A stretch of DNA of 32,252 bases from Thiobacillus sp. (lineage in GTDB: Bacteria > Pseudomonadota > Gammaproteobacteria > Burkholderiales > Thiobacillaceae): positions 1 through 32,252 of the forward strand of contig JAIBFE010000306.1 of NCBI GenBank assembly GCA_019459705.1. Reading direction: 5' to 3'. Below, in pieces: positions 9,778-19,347 of the stretch. Below the pieces are notes generated by a model, which did not search any database, was not told the DNA's origin, and worked only from the letters and a program-made list of their open reading frames with translations. A program made the position numbers and the translations under genes. Position 1 is the first letter of the stretch. Every line of letters starts with the position of its first letter.

Positions 9778-10485
9778 GTGCCGCGCACCCAGTCTGTCCC
9801 TGCCACCAATCGCCTGCTCGAAGCCTTGCCGGGCAAGGTTCGCCAGCGTTTTCTGGCAGGGTGCGAGCCGGTCGAGCTGGGTTTTGCCGACGTCCTGGCT
9901 GAACCGGGCGAGCGTATTCGTCATGTTTACTTTCCAACAGAAAGCTTCGTCTCCCTGACCACGCCGGTCGATGGCTGCTCCAGCCTGGAGGTGGGCCTGG
10001 TCGGCGACGAAGGCATGCTCGGGGTCACCCTCATCCTCGGAGTAGATGTGTCGCCACTGCATGCCGTGGTGCAGGGTGCCGGACCGGCGCTGCGGATGAA
10101 GGCCGCGACGTTTCGACGCGAACTCGGATTGAGCCCCGCATTGCAGCGGGAACTGAAGCGCTACCTCTATGTGGTGATGGGCCAGATTGCGCAAACCGCA
10201 GCCTGCACCCGTTTCCATGTGGTCGAGGCGCGACTCGCCCGCTGGCTCCTGATGACGGAGGACCGGGCGCACTCGGACGCGTTTCATGTCACGCATGAAT
10301 TCCTCGCCTTCATGCTCGGCGTGCGCCGCGTCGGCGTCACCAAGGCCGCCTGCGCGCTGCAGGATCGCAAACTGATCAGCTATCGCCGCGGGGACATCAC
10401 GGTGCTGGATCGCAAGGGGCTGGAAGCCGCTTCCTGTGGATGTTACGAGGCTGACAACGCGATTTATGCCCGGGTGATGGGTTAG
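9778..10485 (+). CDS. Crp/Fnr family transcriptional regulator 2 (GTG start at 9778 preferred over 9631)
   Basis: Paralogous to the 8842 gene: [27 protein letters not shown]...[68 protein letters not shown] precedes GTG at 9778. Confidence 0.9.
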   Translation: MPRTQSVPATNRLLEALPGKVRQRFLAGCEPVELGFADVLAEPGERIRHVYFPTESFVSLTTPVDGCSSLEVGLVGDEGMLGVTLILGVDVSPLHAVVQGAGPALRMKAATFRRELGLSPALQRELKRYLYVVMGQIAQTAACTRFHVVEARLARWLLMTEDRAHSDAFHVTHEFLAFMLGVRRVGVTKAACALQDRKLISYRRGDITVLDRKGLEAASCGCYEADNAIYARVMG

Positions 10486-10732
10486 CGGACGAATCGGTGC
10501 GTTGCTGCACATGATCCAGAAAAGGTTCATCTTCGGTCAAGCAAGGTGTAAATGCGGGCGGGGGCGAACAACAATGAGCAGGTGGAAATAGCGGACCCTC
10601 ACCTCGCTTTATCACTTTCCTGTACTAGCCTTAATGGTGTGCGGTAGGGAACACACCGCGCTTCACTCATGCAATCCGCTGCATCTTCGAACGACGCAGC
10701 AGTTTTTTCAACCCAACCTTAGAGGTGTCACC

Positions 10733-11047
10733 ATGAAATCATTCAACACGCTTATTACCGCCGTTTTTCTGGCCGTTTCGCTGGGGACCATTGTCGGATG
10801 CTCATCGACAGCCACACAACAGGGAACCGGCGAGTATGTCGACGATTCCGTCATCACCACCAAGGTGAAGGCACTCCTCATCGAGGATCCCCTGACGAAG
10901 GCTATCGAGATCAAGGTCAAGACCTTCAAGGGCGAGGTTCAGTTGAGTGGCTTCGTGAGTTCACGGGCCGCGGCGAACCGGGCAATCGAGCTGGCGCGCA
11001 GCGTCAATGGCGTGACCTCCGTCAAGGACGACATGCAGATCAAGTGA
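10733..11047 (+). CDS. BON-domain lipoprotein, copy 1 (OsmY-like)
   Basis: Lipobox IVGC; YVDDSVITTKVKALLIEDPLTKAIEIKVKTFKGEVQLSGFVSSRAAANRAIELARSVNGVTSVKDDMQIK. Confidence 0.92.
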   Translation: MKSFNTLITAVFLAVSLGTIVGCSSTATQQGTGEYVDDSVITTKVKALLIEDPLTKAIEIKVKTFKGEVQLSGFVSSRAAANRAIELARSVNGVTSVKDDMQIK

Positions 11048-11137
11048 CGGTGAATCGCCCGTCGCCAGCCGGCCCCCGGCATCCCTTTTCGGGTGCCTGG
11101 AACCGGCCGCCAAACAATTTAAGAGGGAGTGGAAAAC

Positions 11138-11275
11138 ATGCTTGAGACCATTGCAGTCATCCTCATCATCCTGTGGTTGCTGGGTTTGGTGACCTCGTAC
11201 ACCATGGGCGGATTCATTCACATTCTTCTGGTCATCGCGGTCGTGGTGATCCTGCTCCGCTTCATTCGCCGCTGA
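11138..11275 (+). CDS. Small lmo0937/DUF5670-type membrane protein (45 aa)
   Basis: MLETIAVILIILWLLGLVTSYTMGGFIHILLVIAVVVILLRFIRR after AAGAGGGAGTGG; below the ORF-track size cutoff. Confidence 0.85.
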   Translation: MLETIAVILIILWLLGLVTSYTMGGFIHILLVIAVVVILLRFIRR

Positions 11276-11381
11276 GCGGCTTCGCCTGGTATCCGGCCGC
11301 CGTACAGGCGGTCGAGCCAGTCCCGCCCGGCTAAAGCGGTCAACCATGACTGCGACTTTGTTTTTCAATCTGGAGCTAAAC

Positions 11382-12053
11382 ATGATGAAAATTCGAAACC
11401 TGATCCTGGTGATGGGGGTGCTGATGTCCCCCCTGGCTGCGTCTGCTGCGCAGGTGAGCATCGCGATCGGAACACCGCACGTCAGCATCGGGATCAACGT
11501 GCCGGTCTACCCGCAGCTTGTCCGAGTGCCGGGCCACCCGGTCTACTATGCGCCACGGCTGTCAGCGAACTACTTCTTCTACGACGGCCTGTACTGGGTG
11601 TTCCATAGTGACAACTGGTACGCGAGCTCCTGGTACAACGGGCCCTGGTGGTTTGTCGAGCCCTATGCCGTGCCGGTATACATCCTGCAAGTTCCTGTTC
11701 GTTATTATCGCCAGCCGCCTACGTATTTCCGCGCATGGCAGCCCAATTCGCCGCCACGTTGGGGCGATCACTGGGGCCGCAATTGGGAACAAAGCAGAAG
11801 CGGGTGGGACAACAAGGGGGACCGCCGTGCTGCACCAGCACCTCTGCCCACCTACCAAAGGCAGTATTCGAGGGATCAGTATCCCCGGCAAATGGAGCAG
11901 CAACGGGAGATCAACCAGGAGCGTTACCGTTACCAGCCGCATGATCCCGTCGTGCAGAAGCAGTATCAGGAGCGCTATGAGAAACGGGACCAAGGTCAGC
12001 AGCGCGGCCGGAGTGGCGATCAGCGGCAGGACCGGGATCAGCAGCGGAGATGA
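11382..12053 (+). CDS. Secreted Tyr/Trp-rich protein with Arg/Gln-rich tail, unknown function
   Basis: Signal peptide; VSIAIGTPHVSIGINVPVYPQLVRVPGHPVYYAPRLSANYFFYDGLYWVFHSDNWYASSWYNGPW motif followed by a charged low-complexity tail. Confidence 0.75.
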   Translation: MMKIRNLILVMGVLMSPLAASAAQVSIAIGTPHVSIGINVPVYPQLVRVPGHPVYYAPRLSANYFFYDGLYWVFHSDNWYASSWYNGPWWFVEPYAVPVYILQVPVRYYRQPPTYFRAWQPNSPPRWGDHWGRNWEQSRSGWDNKGDRRAAPAPLPTYQRQYSRDQYPRQMEQQREINQERYRYQPHDPVVQKQYQERYEKRDQGQQRGRSGDQRQDRDQQRR

Positions 12054-12230
12054 CAGGGAAGCAGGCCACGGTTTGATCCGTGAAGCCTGGCTGATGACCC
12101 GGTTGCGTCAACCAGCCAGCAGTCGAGTCCGGCTTGATGTCGACTCGGATTGCCCGTGCTTTGTTATGGCATGACATGATCTGAACACCCTCCAACGGCT
12201 TCCTTTGGCTGTGGGAGGAGGGCAGGTCAT

Positions 12231-12950
12231 GTGCTCATGCGGTTAACCGACGATCCCGCAAGGTTCGAACCTTGGACTGTTGGAGCAGAGGTCGTGAGCC
12301 TATCCCGTGCAGCATCCAGACGTGCACAATCGCGCGAGGAAGAAATCGCAAACAGCCTGAGTCACGGACTGGGGCTGATTGCGTCGCTTGTGGCGGCCCC
12401 GTTTCTCGTCCTGCATGCAGTGAGGCAGGGCGATGCCGGGTTCATCGCCGGCGCGAGCATCTTCGTCGCCACCATGGTGCTGCTGTATCTGGCTTCCACC
12501 CTGTATCACGCGCTGCCGATCGGCCGCGCCAAACGTGTGTTTCGGGTTATCGAGCACTCGGCGATCTTTCTTCTCATCGCAGGAACGTACACCCCCTTCA
12601 CCCTGGGCGTGCTGAACGGCGCCTGGGGCTGGACGCTGCTCGGGCTGGTCTGGGGCATTGCCGTGGTCGGTGTGACGCTGAAGGCATTGAACCGGCTGAC
12701 CCATCCCATCCTCACCACCAGCCTGTATCTGCTGATGGGCTGGCTGATCGTGATCGCCGCCCAGCCCCTGTCGGAACGCGTGCCTGTAACCGGGCTGCTA
12801 TGGCTGGTCGCCGGCGGCCTGGCTTACACGCTGGGGGTGGTTTTCTTTGCGCTGGATTCGCGCTTGCGATACGGCCATTTCATCTGGCATCTGTTTGTCA
12901 TGGCGGGCACCGCCTGCCATTACTTCGCCGTGCTCGGGTATGCAGCCTGA
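12231..12950 (+). CDS. Hemolysin III family (PAQR/HlyIII) membrane protein
   Basis: EEEIANSLSHGLGLIASL...YLASTLYHALP...FRVIEHSAIFLLIAGTYTPFTL...HFIWHLFVMAGTACHYFAVL. Confidence 0.9.
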   Translation: MLMRLTDDPARFEPWTVGAEVVSLSRAASRRAQSREEEIANSLSHGLGLIASLVAAPFLVLHAVRQGDAGFIAGASIFVATMVLLYLASTLYHALPIGRAKRVFRVIEHSAIFLLIAGTYTPFTLGVLNGAWGWTLLGLVWGIAVVGVTLKALNRLTHPILTTSLYLLMGWLIVIAAQPLSERVPVTGLLWLVAGGLAYTLGVVFFALDSRLRYGHFIWHLFVMAGTACHYFAVLGYAA

Positions 12951-12959
12951 GCGGGCCGC

Positions 12960-13238
12960 TCAGCGACCGCGCAACCTGCGCCCGATCTGCCATGCCAGCA
13001 ACCCGCGTTGCAGCCATGTGCCGGTGCGGCGTGGTCGCAAGGCGGCTAGCAGCAGCGCGACGCCTAAAATCAAGGCTGGGCGGTTTCTGACGTAGCGAAC
13101 CGCGGCGACTCCCTTGTCGGCCAGTGCCAAGCGCGCACGCCACGGCGTCATGTCGGTTGCCAGTGCGGTTCGCTGGGCCGCAGCCAGCGCAAAAAGCACG
13201 CTGCGACGTTCGGCCAGTCGGGTCAGTTTTCCGTTCAT
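12960..13238 (-). CDS. YqjK-like protein
   Basis: Short basic protein with one TM segment directly downstream of and overlapping the YqjE-like gene; family call rests partly on context. Confidence 0.6.
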   Translation of the reverse strand: MNGKLTRLAERRSVLFALAAAQRTALATDMTPWRARLALADKGVAAVRYVRNRPALILGVALLLAALRPRRTGTWLQRGLLAWQIGRRLRGR

Positions 13239-13627
13239 GATCTTGAGGTAAGGTGCTGCCGGTCCTTGGACAATTCAGCCAGGCTGGCTGCAAACAGCCG
13301 TGGCCGGGTTCGGGTCTTATGCATGGCGAGCCATGCCGCCGCGACGCTGGCCAGCAGAAAAAGCCCGGACAAACCTCCCAACGCCAAGAGCCGGTGCGAC
13401 TCCCAGAAGGCAACCACGACCAGTAGCGCCAGCAACAGAATGCCCACGCCCAGGAAAAACAGCGCAAGCTGCACCAACAACAGAAGCGTGATCAGGTGTT
13501 CACGCTCTTCGGCGATGTCCGTGGACAACAGCTCGAGACGGGTGTGGACAATACCGACCACGCTGGTCGACAGCGTTTTCAGGGATTCGAACAATCCCCC
13601 CGTTGCAGCGTGCGATTCCTCAGCCAT
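13235..13627 (-). CDS. Phage holin superfamily / YqjE-like membrane protein
   Basis: GLFESLKTLSTSVVGIVHTRLELLSTDIAEEREHLITLLLLVQLALFFLGVGILLLALLVVVAFWESHRLLAL. Confidence 0.85.
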   Translation of the reverse strand: MAEESHAATGGLFESLKTLSTSVVGIVHTRLELLSTDIAEEREHLITLLLLVQLALFFLGVGILLLALLVVVAFWESHRLLALGGLSGLFLLASVAAAWLAMHKTRTRPRLFAASLAELSKDRQHLTSRS

Positions 13628-13634
13628 CGCCGGG

Positions 13635-13967
13635 TTAGCGCCGTCCGATCAGCAGGCCGACCACCACGCCAACACTGGCAGCGATGCCGATGGCCTGCCA
13701 AGGATGGCCGTGGACATATTCATCCGTCGCCTTGGCGGCAGCCTTGGTTCTGGCCAGCAGCGCCGCCTCGGCATCAGCCATTTTGGATTTCGCAGCCGTG
13801 AGCGACTCAAGCACCTTGGCGCGCGTTGACGCCAGTGCTTCGCCACCCTGACCGGCCGTGGCCTTCAGCAGGGCTTCCGCATCGGTAACCACCACCTTGA
13901 AATCATTGATCAACTGCTCTTTGGAGACATCAACCGGATTGGATTCAGCCGATAAATTCGTGTTCAT
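13635..13967 (-). CDS. DUF883 family protein (YqjD/ElaB-like)
   Basis: LINDFKVVVTDAEALLKATAGQGGEALASTRAKVLESL...ATDEYVHGHPWQAIGIAASVGVVVGLLIGRR. Confidence 0.93.
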   Translation of the reverse strand: MNTNLSAESNPVDVSKEQLINDFKVVVTDAEALLKATAGQGGEALASTRAKVLESLTAAKSKMADAEAALLARTKAAAKATDEYVHGHPWQAIGIAASVGVVVGLLIGRR

Positions 13968-14172
13968 GGATATTTTTCCTTTCGCTGTTAGGAAATGGCT
14001 CGTCTAAATAAAGCCATTACTCACTATTAAATCTAGTCACTCCTGAACCCATTGCAATGGCTCGGCTTGGGACTTTTTTGTTCAAGCCGGTCAGATTGGG
14101 GGGTGAACGGGAATGGGGTTGGACATTCGGCTAGGCGATATGCTCCCGGGTGGGGCGCCCAAAATGGAACAA

Positions 14173-14201
14173 CCGCTGCCGGATGATGCTTCCGGCAGCG
14201 G
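14173..14201 (-). terminator. Hairpin terminator downstream of BON copy 2
   Basis: CCGCTGCCGGA-tgatgct-TCCGGCAGCGG, 11-bp perfect stem, moderately T-rich on the minus-strand 3' side. Confidence 0.7.
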
Positions 14202-14219
14202 CTTGTGATCAGCAATCGA

Positions 14220-14534
14220 TCACTTGAGACGCATGTCGTTCTTGACCGAGACGACGCCCTCGACGCTGCGCGCGAGGCTGACTGCCTTGCTGATGTCAGC
14301 CTGGGAATTGACGAAGCCGCTCAGCTGGACCACGCCCTTGAAGGTCTCGACATTGATCTCGGTCGATTTCAGGGTCGGTTCGTTGAAAATCGCTGCCTTC
14401 ACCCTGGTGGTGATCACCGCATCGTCGACATATTCGCCGGCTCCCTCCTTCTGCGAGGTCGATGCGCATCCGACGACGGAGACCAGCGTAACGGCGAGCA
14501 AGGCTGCGGAAAGTGTTTTGCTGAATGTATTCAT
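14220..14534 (-). CDS. BON-domain lipoprotein, copy 2
   Basis: MNTFSKTLSAALLAVTLVSVVGCAS...YVDDAVITTRVKAAIFNEPTLKSTEINVETFKGVVQLSGFVNSQADISKAVSLARSVEGVVSVKNDMRLK; paralog of the 10733 gene. Confidence 0.92.
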   Translation of the reverse strand: MNTFSKTLSAALLAVTLVSVVGCASTSQKEGAGEYVDDAVITTRVKAAIFNEPTLKSTEINVETFKGVVQLSGFVNSQADISKAVSLARSVEGVVSVKNDMRLK

Positions 14535-14648
14535 GGTTGACTCCAGATGTAAATGAAACAGAAACGACTTGAATCGGGATAGTCGACAAGCCGTCGTGCA
14601 TGGCGCCCATTGGGCCGTGTGCTTCGGTTGTGTCTGAACTTCCATCGA

Positions 14649-14691
14649 AGCATAGCGACGCGGGTGGGGGCAGTCGGTACGGTGGCGCACA
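14649..14691 (-). promoter_or_regulatory. Bipartite promoter element for BON copy 2
   Basis: Minus strand: TGTGCGCCACCGTACC-21 nt-TATGCT. Confidence 0.6.
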
Positions 14692-14893
14692 TAACGCGTG
14701 CCTGGGGTGGGTCGTTTGCGTTGAAGGGCAGAGGGCGCGTGATCGTCCCGCGCAGCAGAATATGAAAAACCGGCTTCCACCGGGTTGCCGATGCAGAAGC
14801 AGTCTGCTTGGCACGGCTGGAGAAACATCCGGCGGCTGACACCTACGGCGGCGCTTGAGGTGGAAATCGATGTGCTATACCAAAAACCAGTTG

Positions 14894-14936
14894 TGTGCGA
14901 TGCCGCACGGACGACCTCACGTTTGCGGCATATCGT
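14894..14936 (+). promoter_or_regulatory. Bipartite promoter element upstream of the DUF4398/OmpA genes
   Basis: TGTGCGATGCCGCACG-GAC..(21 nt)-TATCGT. Confidence 0.5.
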
Positions 14937-15023
14937 GAATGCTTGGAAGGAAGCATGTTCGACGCCAACCAGGCGGGAAAATCTCACCAGAGCACCCCCT
15001 GTTTTCTTTGCTGACCGGAACGC

Positions 15024-15056
15024 CATTGCAATCGCATTGAATCGTCATTGCAACGC
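15024..15056 (+). repeat. Three contiguous 11-bp repeats
   Basis: CATTGCAATCG / CATTGAATCGT / CATTGCAACGC, about 40 bp upstream of the ATG at 15096. Confidence 0.6.
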
Positions 15057-15095
15057 GTGTCTTCGATATTCGATGTCTAACTTACTGGGTGAAAA

Positions 15096-15491
15096 ATGAT
15101 GAAAGACACTTATCTCCTCAAATCGAAACAAGTGATGCAAATGGCCGGCGTGGCCGTCGTTGCTGCCGTGTTGATGGCGGGTTGCGCAAGCACTTCGGCG
15201 CCGACCGAGCAGATGGCTGTTTCCCGGACGGCAGTGAGCAATGCATTGGCCGCCGGGGGCAACCAGTTTGCACCGGTGCAGTTCAAGTCCGCCTCGGACA
15301 AGCTGGCTGCTGCCGAGCGGGCCATGGCCGACAAGGATTATGAGCTTGCCCTGCGGCTGGCAGAGCAGGCGGAGGTTGACGCCAGGCTGGCCGCAGAGAT
15401 GGCGCGTTCAACCAAGGCGCAACGCGCCGCGGACGCACTGCAGGACGATATTCGCGTGCTGCGCCAGGAAATCGACCGTCAGTCCAAATAA
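15096..15491 (+). CDS. DUF4398-type lipoprotein
   Basis: Lipobox MAGC; MAVSRTAVSNALAAGGNQFAPVQFKSASDKLAAAERAMADKDYELALRLAEQAEVDARLA. Confidence 0.82.
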   Translation: MMKDTYLLKSKQVMQMAGVAVVAAVLMAGCASTSAPTEQMAVSRTAVSNALAAGGNQFAPVQFKSASDKLAAAERAMADKDYELALRLAEQAEVDARLAAEMARSTKAQRAADALQDDIRVLRQEIDRQSK

Positions 15492-15509
15492 CCCTCAACG
15501 GAGCTCATC

Positions 15510-16538
15510 ATGAAAAAAAATCGATATCTTCCCCTGAGTCTGATCGCTGCCGCGATGCTCGCGGGCTGCAGCACCATGCCGTCGCAAAATACTGCGCTCG
15601 AAGAAGCGCGCAGTGTTTACAGCAGCGCACGCACCAATCCCCAGGTCACGAGTCTGGCGCCGCTTGAACTGCAGAAAGCCGGCGAGTCGCTGAACAAGGC
15701 GGATGCGGCACTGAGCAAAGGTGAAGGTGATGCCACGGTCAATCAACTGGCCTATATCACCAAGCAGCAGGTGGCCATTGCACAGGAAACCGCCAAGCGC
15801 AAAGCCGCTGAGCAGGCAGTCGTCAACGCCAGCGCGCAACGCGACCAGGTTCGCCTTGCGGCGAGAACGGCCGAAGCCGATGCGGCCAAACGACAGGTGG
15901 CGAGGTCGCAGGCCGAAGTCGATGAAGCCAGGCGACAGGCGGCGATTGCGCAGCAAAACGCCGAACGGCAAGCTGCCGCATTGGCGGCCGCCAATGCCCA
16001 GGCTCAACGCGACGAAGCGCTCATCGCGGCGCGCCAGGCCGAAGCCGAAGAGGCCAGACGTCAGGCGGAGCTCGCGCGGCAAACTGCCGAGCAGCAAGCT
16101 GCCGCATACCAGGCGCTCATTGCGCAGCAGGAACAGCAGCTCAAGGAACTGAATGCCAAGCAAACGCCGCGCGGCATGGTGATCACGCTGGGCGACGTGC
16201 TGTTTGCGGTCAACAGGGCGGAGCTGTCGGCGGGCGGTGAGAGCAACGTGCAAAAGCTGGCTGATTTCCTCAAACAATACCCGCAGCGCAAGGTGTTGAT
16301 CGAAGGCCACACCGACAGCACCGGCAGTCGCAGCATCAACCAGCCGCTCTCCGAACGACGTGCCGATGCCGTGCGGTCGGCCTTGGCCGGCATGGGCATC
16401 AGCAGCGACCGCATTGAAACACGCGGTTATGCAGAAGCCTACCCGGTTGCCAGCAACAACAATGCCACCGGCCGTCAAATGAATCGACGCGTGGAAATCA
16501 TCCTCTCCGACGACAGTGGCAATATCGTTCCACGCTAG
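15510..16538 (+). CDS. DUF4398 + OmpA-family peptidoglycan-binding lipoprotein
   Basis: Lipobox LAGC; Ala/Gln/Arg coiled coil; OmpA C-terminal domain VLIEGHTDSTGSRSINQPLSERRADAVRSAL...GRQMNRRVEIILS. Confidence 0.92.
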   Translation: MKKNRYLPLSLIAAAMLAGCSTMPSQNTALEEARSVYSSARTNPQVTSLAPLELQKAGESLNKADAALSKGEGDATVNQLAYITKQQVAIAQETAKRKAAEQAVVNASAQRDQVRLAARTAEADAAKRQVARSQAEVDEARRQAAIAQQNAERQAAALAAANAQAQRDEALIAARQAEAEEARRQAELARQTAEQQAAAYQALIAQQEQQLKELNAKQTPRGMVITLGDVLFAVNRAELSAGGESNVQKLADFLKQYPQRKVLIEGHTDSTGSRSINQPLSERRADAVRSALAGMGISSDRIETRGYAEAYPVASNNNATGRQMNRRVEIILSDDSGNIVPR

Positions 16539-16567
16539 ACCTTAGCGAAAAAGGATAGTGCAAGGGG

Positions 16568-16590
16568 AGCCGCTCGGATGAGCGGCTTCT
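16568..16590 (+). terminator. Candidate terminator after the OmpA-family gene
   Basis: AGCCGCTC-ggat-GAGCGGCT followed by TCTTCGTT. Confidence 0.65.
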
Positions 16591-16804
16591 TCGTTATGGA
16601 GGACGCTGTCGGCAGGTTATCGGCACACCGTGTCAGGGTGTGTGAATCCGTTAAGGGCGCACTCCGCCGGGGGCGTCGGTGGCCCCCGCCTTGCTGGCGG
16701 TATCGTGACCAGCGGTCGTGTCGGATAACGGATGGCGCGTGGCCGGGCGATGTGGCCGTTGATGCAGTCGTTGCTGCGCGGCAGATCGCCACCCTCCCGC
16801 AACC

Positions 16805-19288
16805 TTAATGGCTGGTACCGAGCAAGCGGGCAAAATCCTCGGCGGACACGGGATGGCTGAAATGGAAGCCTTGCCCCTCGTCGCACTGCCGGGCCTGCAG
16901 GAATGCAAGCTGTGCGTGCGTCTCCACCCCCTCGGCAATAACCCGCTGCTTGAGGTTTTTCCCCATGCCGATCACTGCGGTCACGATGGTCGCATCGTCG
17001 GCATCGGTGGCGATGTCGCGCACGAACGACTGGTCGATCTTCAGGGTGTCGATCGGGAAGCGCTTCAGATAGCTCAGGCTCGAATAGCCTGTGCCGAAAT
17101 CATCGATGGCAAGTTGTACCCCCATGTTCTTGAGGGATTCAAGCATCGACACCGATGACTCGGCGTCGTGCATCAGGATGCTTTCGGTCAGCTCCAGCTC
17201 GAGGTAGTGCGGTGCCAGCCCTGTCTCCGCCAGGATCAAGGCAACGTCATCCAGAAAGCCTTCGTGCCTGAACTCCACCGCGGAAATGTTGACCGACACG
17301 GGTACGGCGTGCAGGCCGGCATCGATCCAGGACTGAACCTGCCGGCAGGCCTCGCGCAGCACCCACTGGCCGATGGGAACGATGAGGCCGTTTTCTTCCG
17401 CGATCGGCACGAACTGGTCCGGTTTGACGAGTCCGAGAACCGGGTCCTGCCAGCGAATCAGTGCTTCGGCGCCGATGATTGCGCCTGAAACAAGATCGAT
17501 CTTCGGCTGGTAATGCAGCAGAAACTCCTCCTGTTTAAGGGCACGGCGCAGGCCGCCCTCGACGGCCAGCCGGCGCACCGCGCGGGCGTTCATCTCGGCC
17601 TTGAAAAACCGGTAGGTGTCGCGACCGTTTGCCTTGGCGTGATACATCGCGGTGTCCGCGTTCTGCATCAGGCTCTCCACGTTGTCGCCGTCATCCGGAA
17701 AGACGCTGATGCCGATGCTTGGCGTGACATGGAACTCATGACCATCAATCAGGTGCGGCGCGGAGAGCGCGGCGCGCAGGGTTTCCGCAACATGAGCTGC
17801 GTCCTGCGGCTGCTCGATTTCGGCCAGCAGGATCACGAACTCGTCACCACCCTGGCGGCACACCGTGTCGGTGCCGCGCACACACTCAACCAGTCGGTTC
17901 GAAACCGACTGCAGCAGCCGGTCGCCGACCGCATGCCCCAGCGAGTCATTGATGTGCTTGAAATGATCGAGGTCGAGGAACAGCAGCCCGACCTGCTTCC
18001 TGTGCCGCCGGGCCAACCCGATCGCGTGGGAGAAGCGCTCGGTCAGAAGCATCCGGTTGGGCAGGCCGGTGAGAAAGTCGTGCTGGGCCAGATGGGCCAT
18101 TTCCAGCGCCATGGCACGCGATTCGCTGACGTCGTGGAAGACGATCACCGCACCGGTGACCTGGCCGTGGCGGTTGTGGTTCGGCGCGGCGGAATCCTCG
18201 ATCGACGACTCGAATCCGTCGCGGCGGACCAGCACACTGTTCGTGGCCAGCCCCACCGTCCTGTCATCCTCGATGGCGCGCAGCATCGGATTCGCGGCAG
18301 TCTCGCGCGTGGCGCCGTCGAGGATATTGAATACCACGGAAATCGGCCGGCCCAGCGCCTCCTCGCAAGACCAGCCGGTCATCGCCTCCGCCACCAGGTT
18401 CAGATAAGTCACCTTGCCCAGAAGATCGGTGGTCAGCACGGCGTCGCCGATGGAGTTGAGCGTGACCTGGGCGCGCTCCTTTTCCATGAACAGGTTCTCT
18501 TCCGCGACCCGCAAGGTGAACTCCGCCGCCTTGCGCTCGGTGATGTCCTCAACCGTTTGCACAAGGCCGGACCATTTCTTGCCGTCGAGCATGGCGGCAC
18601 TGTTGACGCGTGTCCAGACGATGCGCTCGTCTTGCTGCAGGAAACGGAACTCTGTCTGAAAGGGCGCCTGCTCACGCGCGGCGACGCGCCACTCGGCCAG
18701 GACGCGCTCGCGGTCCTCCGGGTGGATCGCCATGCTCCAGTTCGTGCCCAGCGTTTCTTCCAGATTCAGCCCCGATATCGTGTGATACGCGGCGTTGGTA
18801 TAGATGCAACTCCCCTCGGCATCGGAGACGAAAATGCCCAGCGGCGAGGCGTCGCTCATCGCGCGGAAGCGTTCCTCGCTGCTCTGCAGTGCACCCCGGG
18901 CAGTCTTGCGTTCCATGACATAGCGCAGCGCACGCGGCAGCCAGTGGGCGTCGACGTGGCCCTTGGAGAAATAGTCATGCGCGCCGCGCGCCATGGCCTG
19001 GCGCGCGGTTTCTTCGTCCGTTAGCCCGGTGAGGACCAGGATCAGGGAGTCGGGTGCAGCCTGGAACACCTGATCGAACGCATCGAGACCGGGCCCATCG
19101 GGCAGCGACAGGTCAAGCAAGACCACCTCGAACTTTTCACTGCCCAGTCGCTTGAGCGCATCGGAGAGTCGTGTCACCCATTCGACACGAAACAGGCTGT
19201 TTCCCGTACCCGCCAGCGCAGCCTGGATCAGGCTGGCATCGGCGGGATCATCTTCGATGAGCAGAACCGTGGTCGGGCTGTCGTTCAT
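16805..19288 (-). CDS. REC-PAS-PAS-GGDEF-EAL response regulator
   Basis: N-terminal receiver (LLIEDDPADASLIQ...VVLLDLSLPDGPGLDAFD), PAS segments, intact GGDEF (CRQGGDEFVILLAE) and EAL (GAEALIRWQDP...IDDFGTGYSSLSYLKRFPIDTLKIDQSFVRD). Confidence 0.95.
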   Translation of the reverse strand: MNDSPTTVLLIEDDPADASLIQAALAGTGNSLFRVEWVTRLSDALKRLGSEKFEVVLLDLSLPDGPGLDAFDQVFQAAPDSLILVLTGLTDEETARQAMARGAHDYFSKGHVDAHWLPRALRYVMERKTARGALQSSEERFRAMSDASPLGIFVSDAEGSCIYTNAAYHTISGLNLEETLGTNWSMAIHPEDRERVLAEWRVAAREQAPFQTEFRFLQQDERIVWTRVNSAAMLDGKKWSGLVQTVEDITERKAAEFTLRVAEENLFMEKERAQVTLNSIGDAVLTTDLLGKVTYLNLVAEAMTGWSCEEALGRPISVVFNILDGATRETAANPMLRAIEDDRTVGLATNSVLVRRDGFESSIEDSAAPNHNRHGQVTGAVIVFHDVSESRAMALEMAHLAQHDFLTGLPNRMLLTERFSHAIGLARRHRKQVGLLFLDLDHFKHINDSLGHAVGDRLLQSVSNRLVECVRGTDTVCRQGGDEFVILLAEIEQPQDAAHVAETLRAALSAPHLIDGHEFHVTPSIGISVFPDDGDNVESLMQNADTAMYHAKANGRDTYRFFKAEMNARAVRRLAVEGGLRRALKQEEFLLHYQPKIDLVSGAIIGAEALIRWQDPVLGLVKPDQFVPIAEENGLIVPIGQWVLREACRQVQSWIDAGLHAVPVSVNISAVEFRHEGFLDDVALILAETGLAPHYLELELTESILMHDAESSVSMLESLKNMGVQLAIDDFGTGYSSLSYLKRFPIDTLKIDQSFVRDIATDADDATIVTAVIGMGKNLKQRVIAEGVETHAQLAFLQARQCDEGQGFHFSHPVSAEDFARLLGTSH

Positions 19289-19347
19289 AGGGATAGGCCC
19301 ATGCTCCTGCCTCGCATGCAGTGTGAGGTCAGGGAGATGACTTTGGA

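Noticed and set aside
10496-10511. GGTGCGTTGCTGCACA palindrome after Crp/Fnr 2 as another regulon site
   Set aside because: Arms fit partly, but no YANNNT hexamer at the required distance in either orientation and no adjacent gene start.
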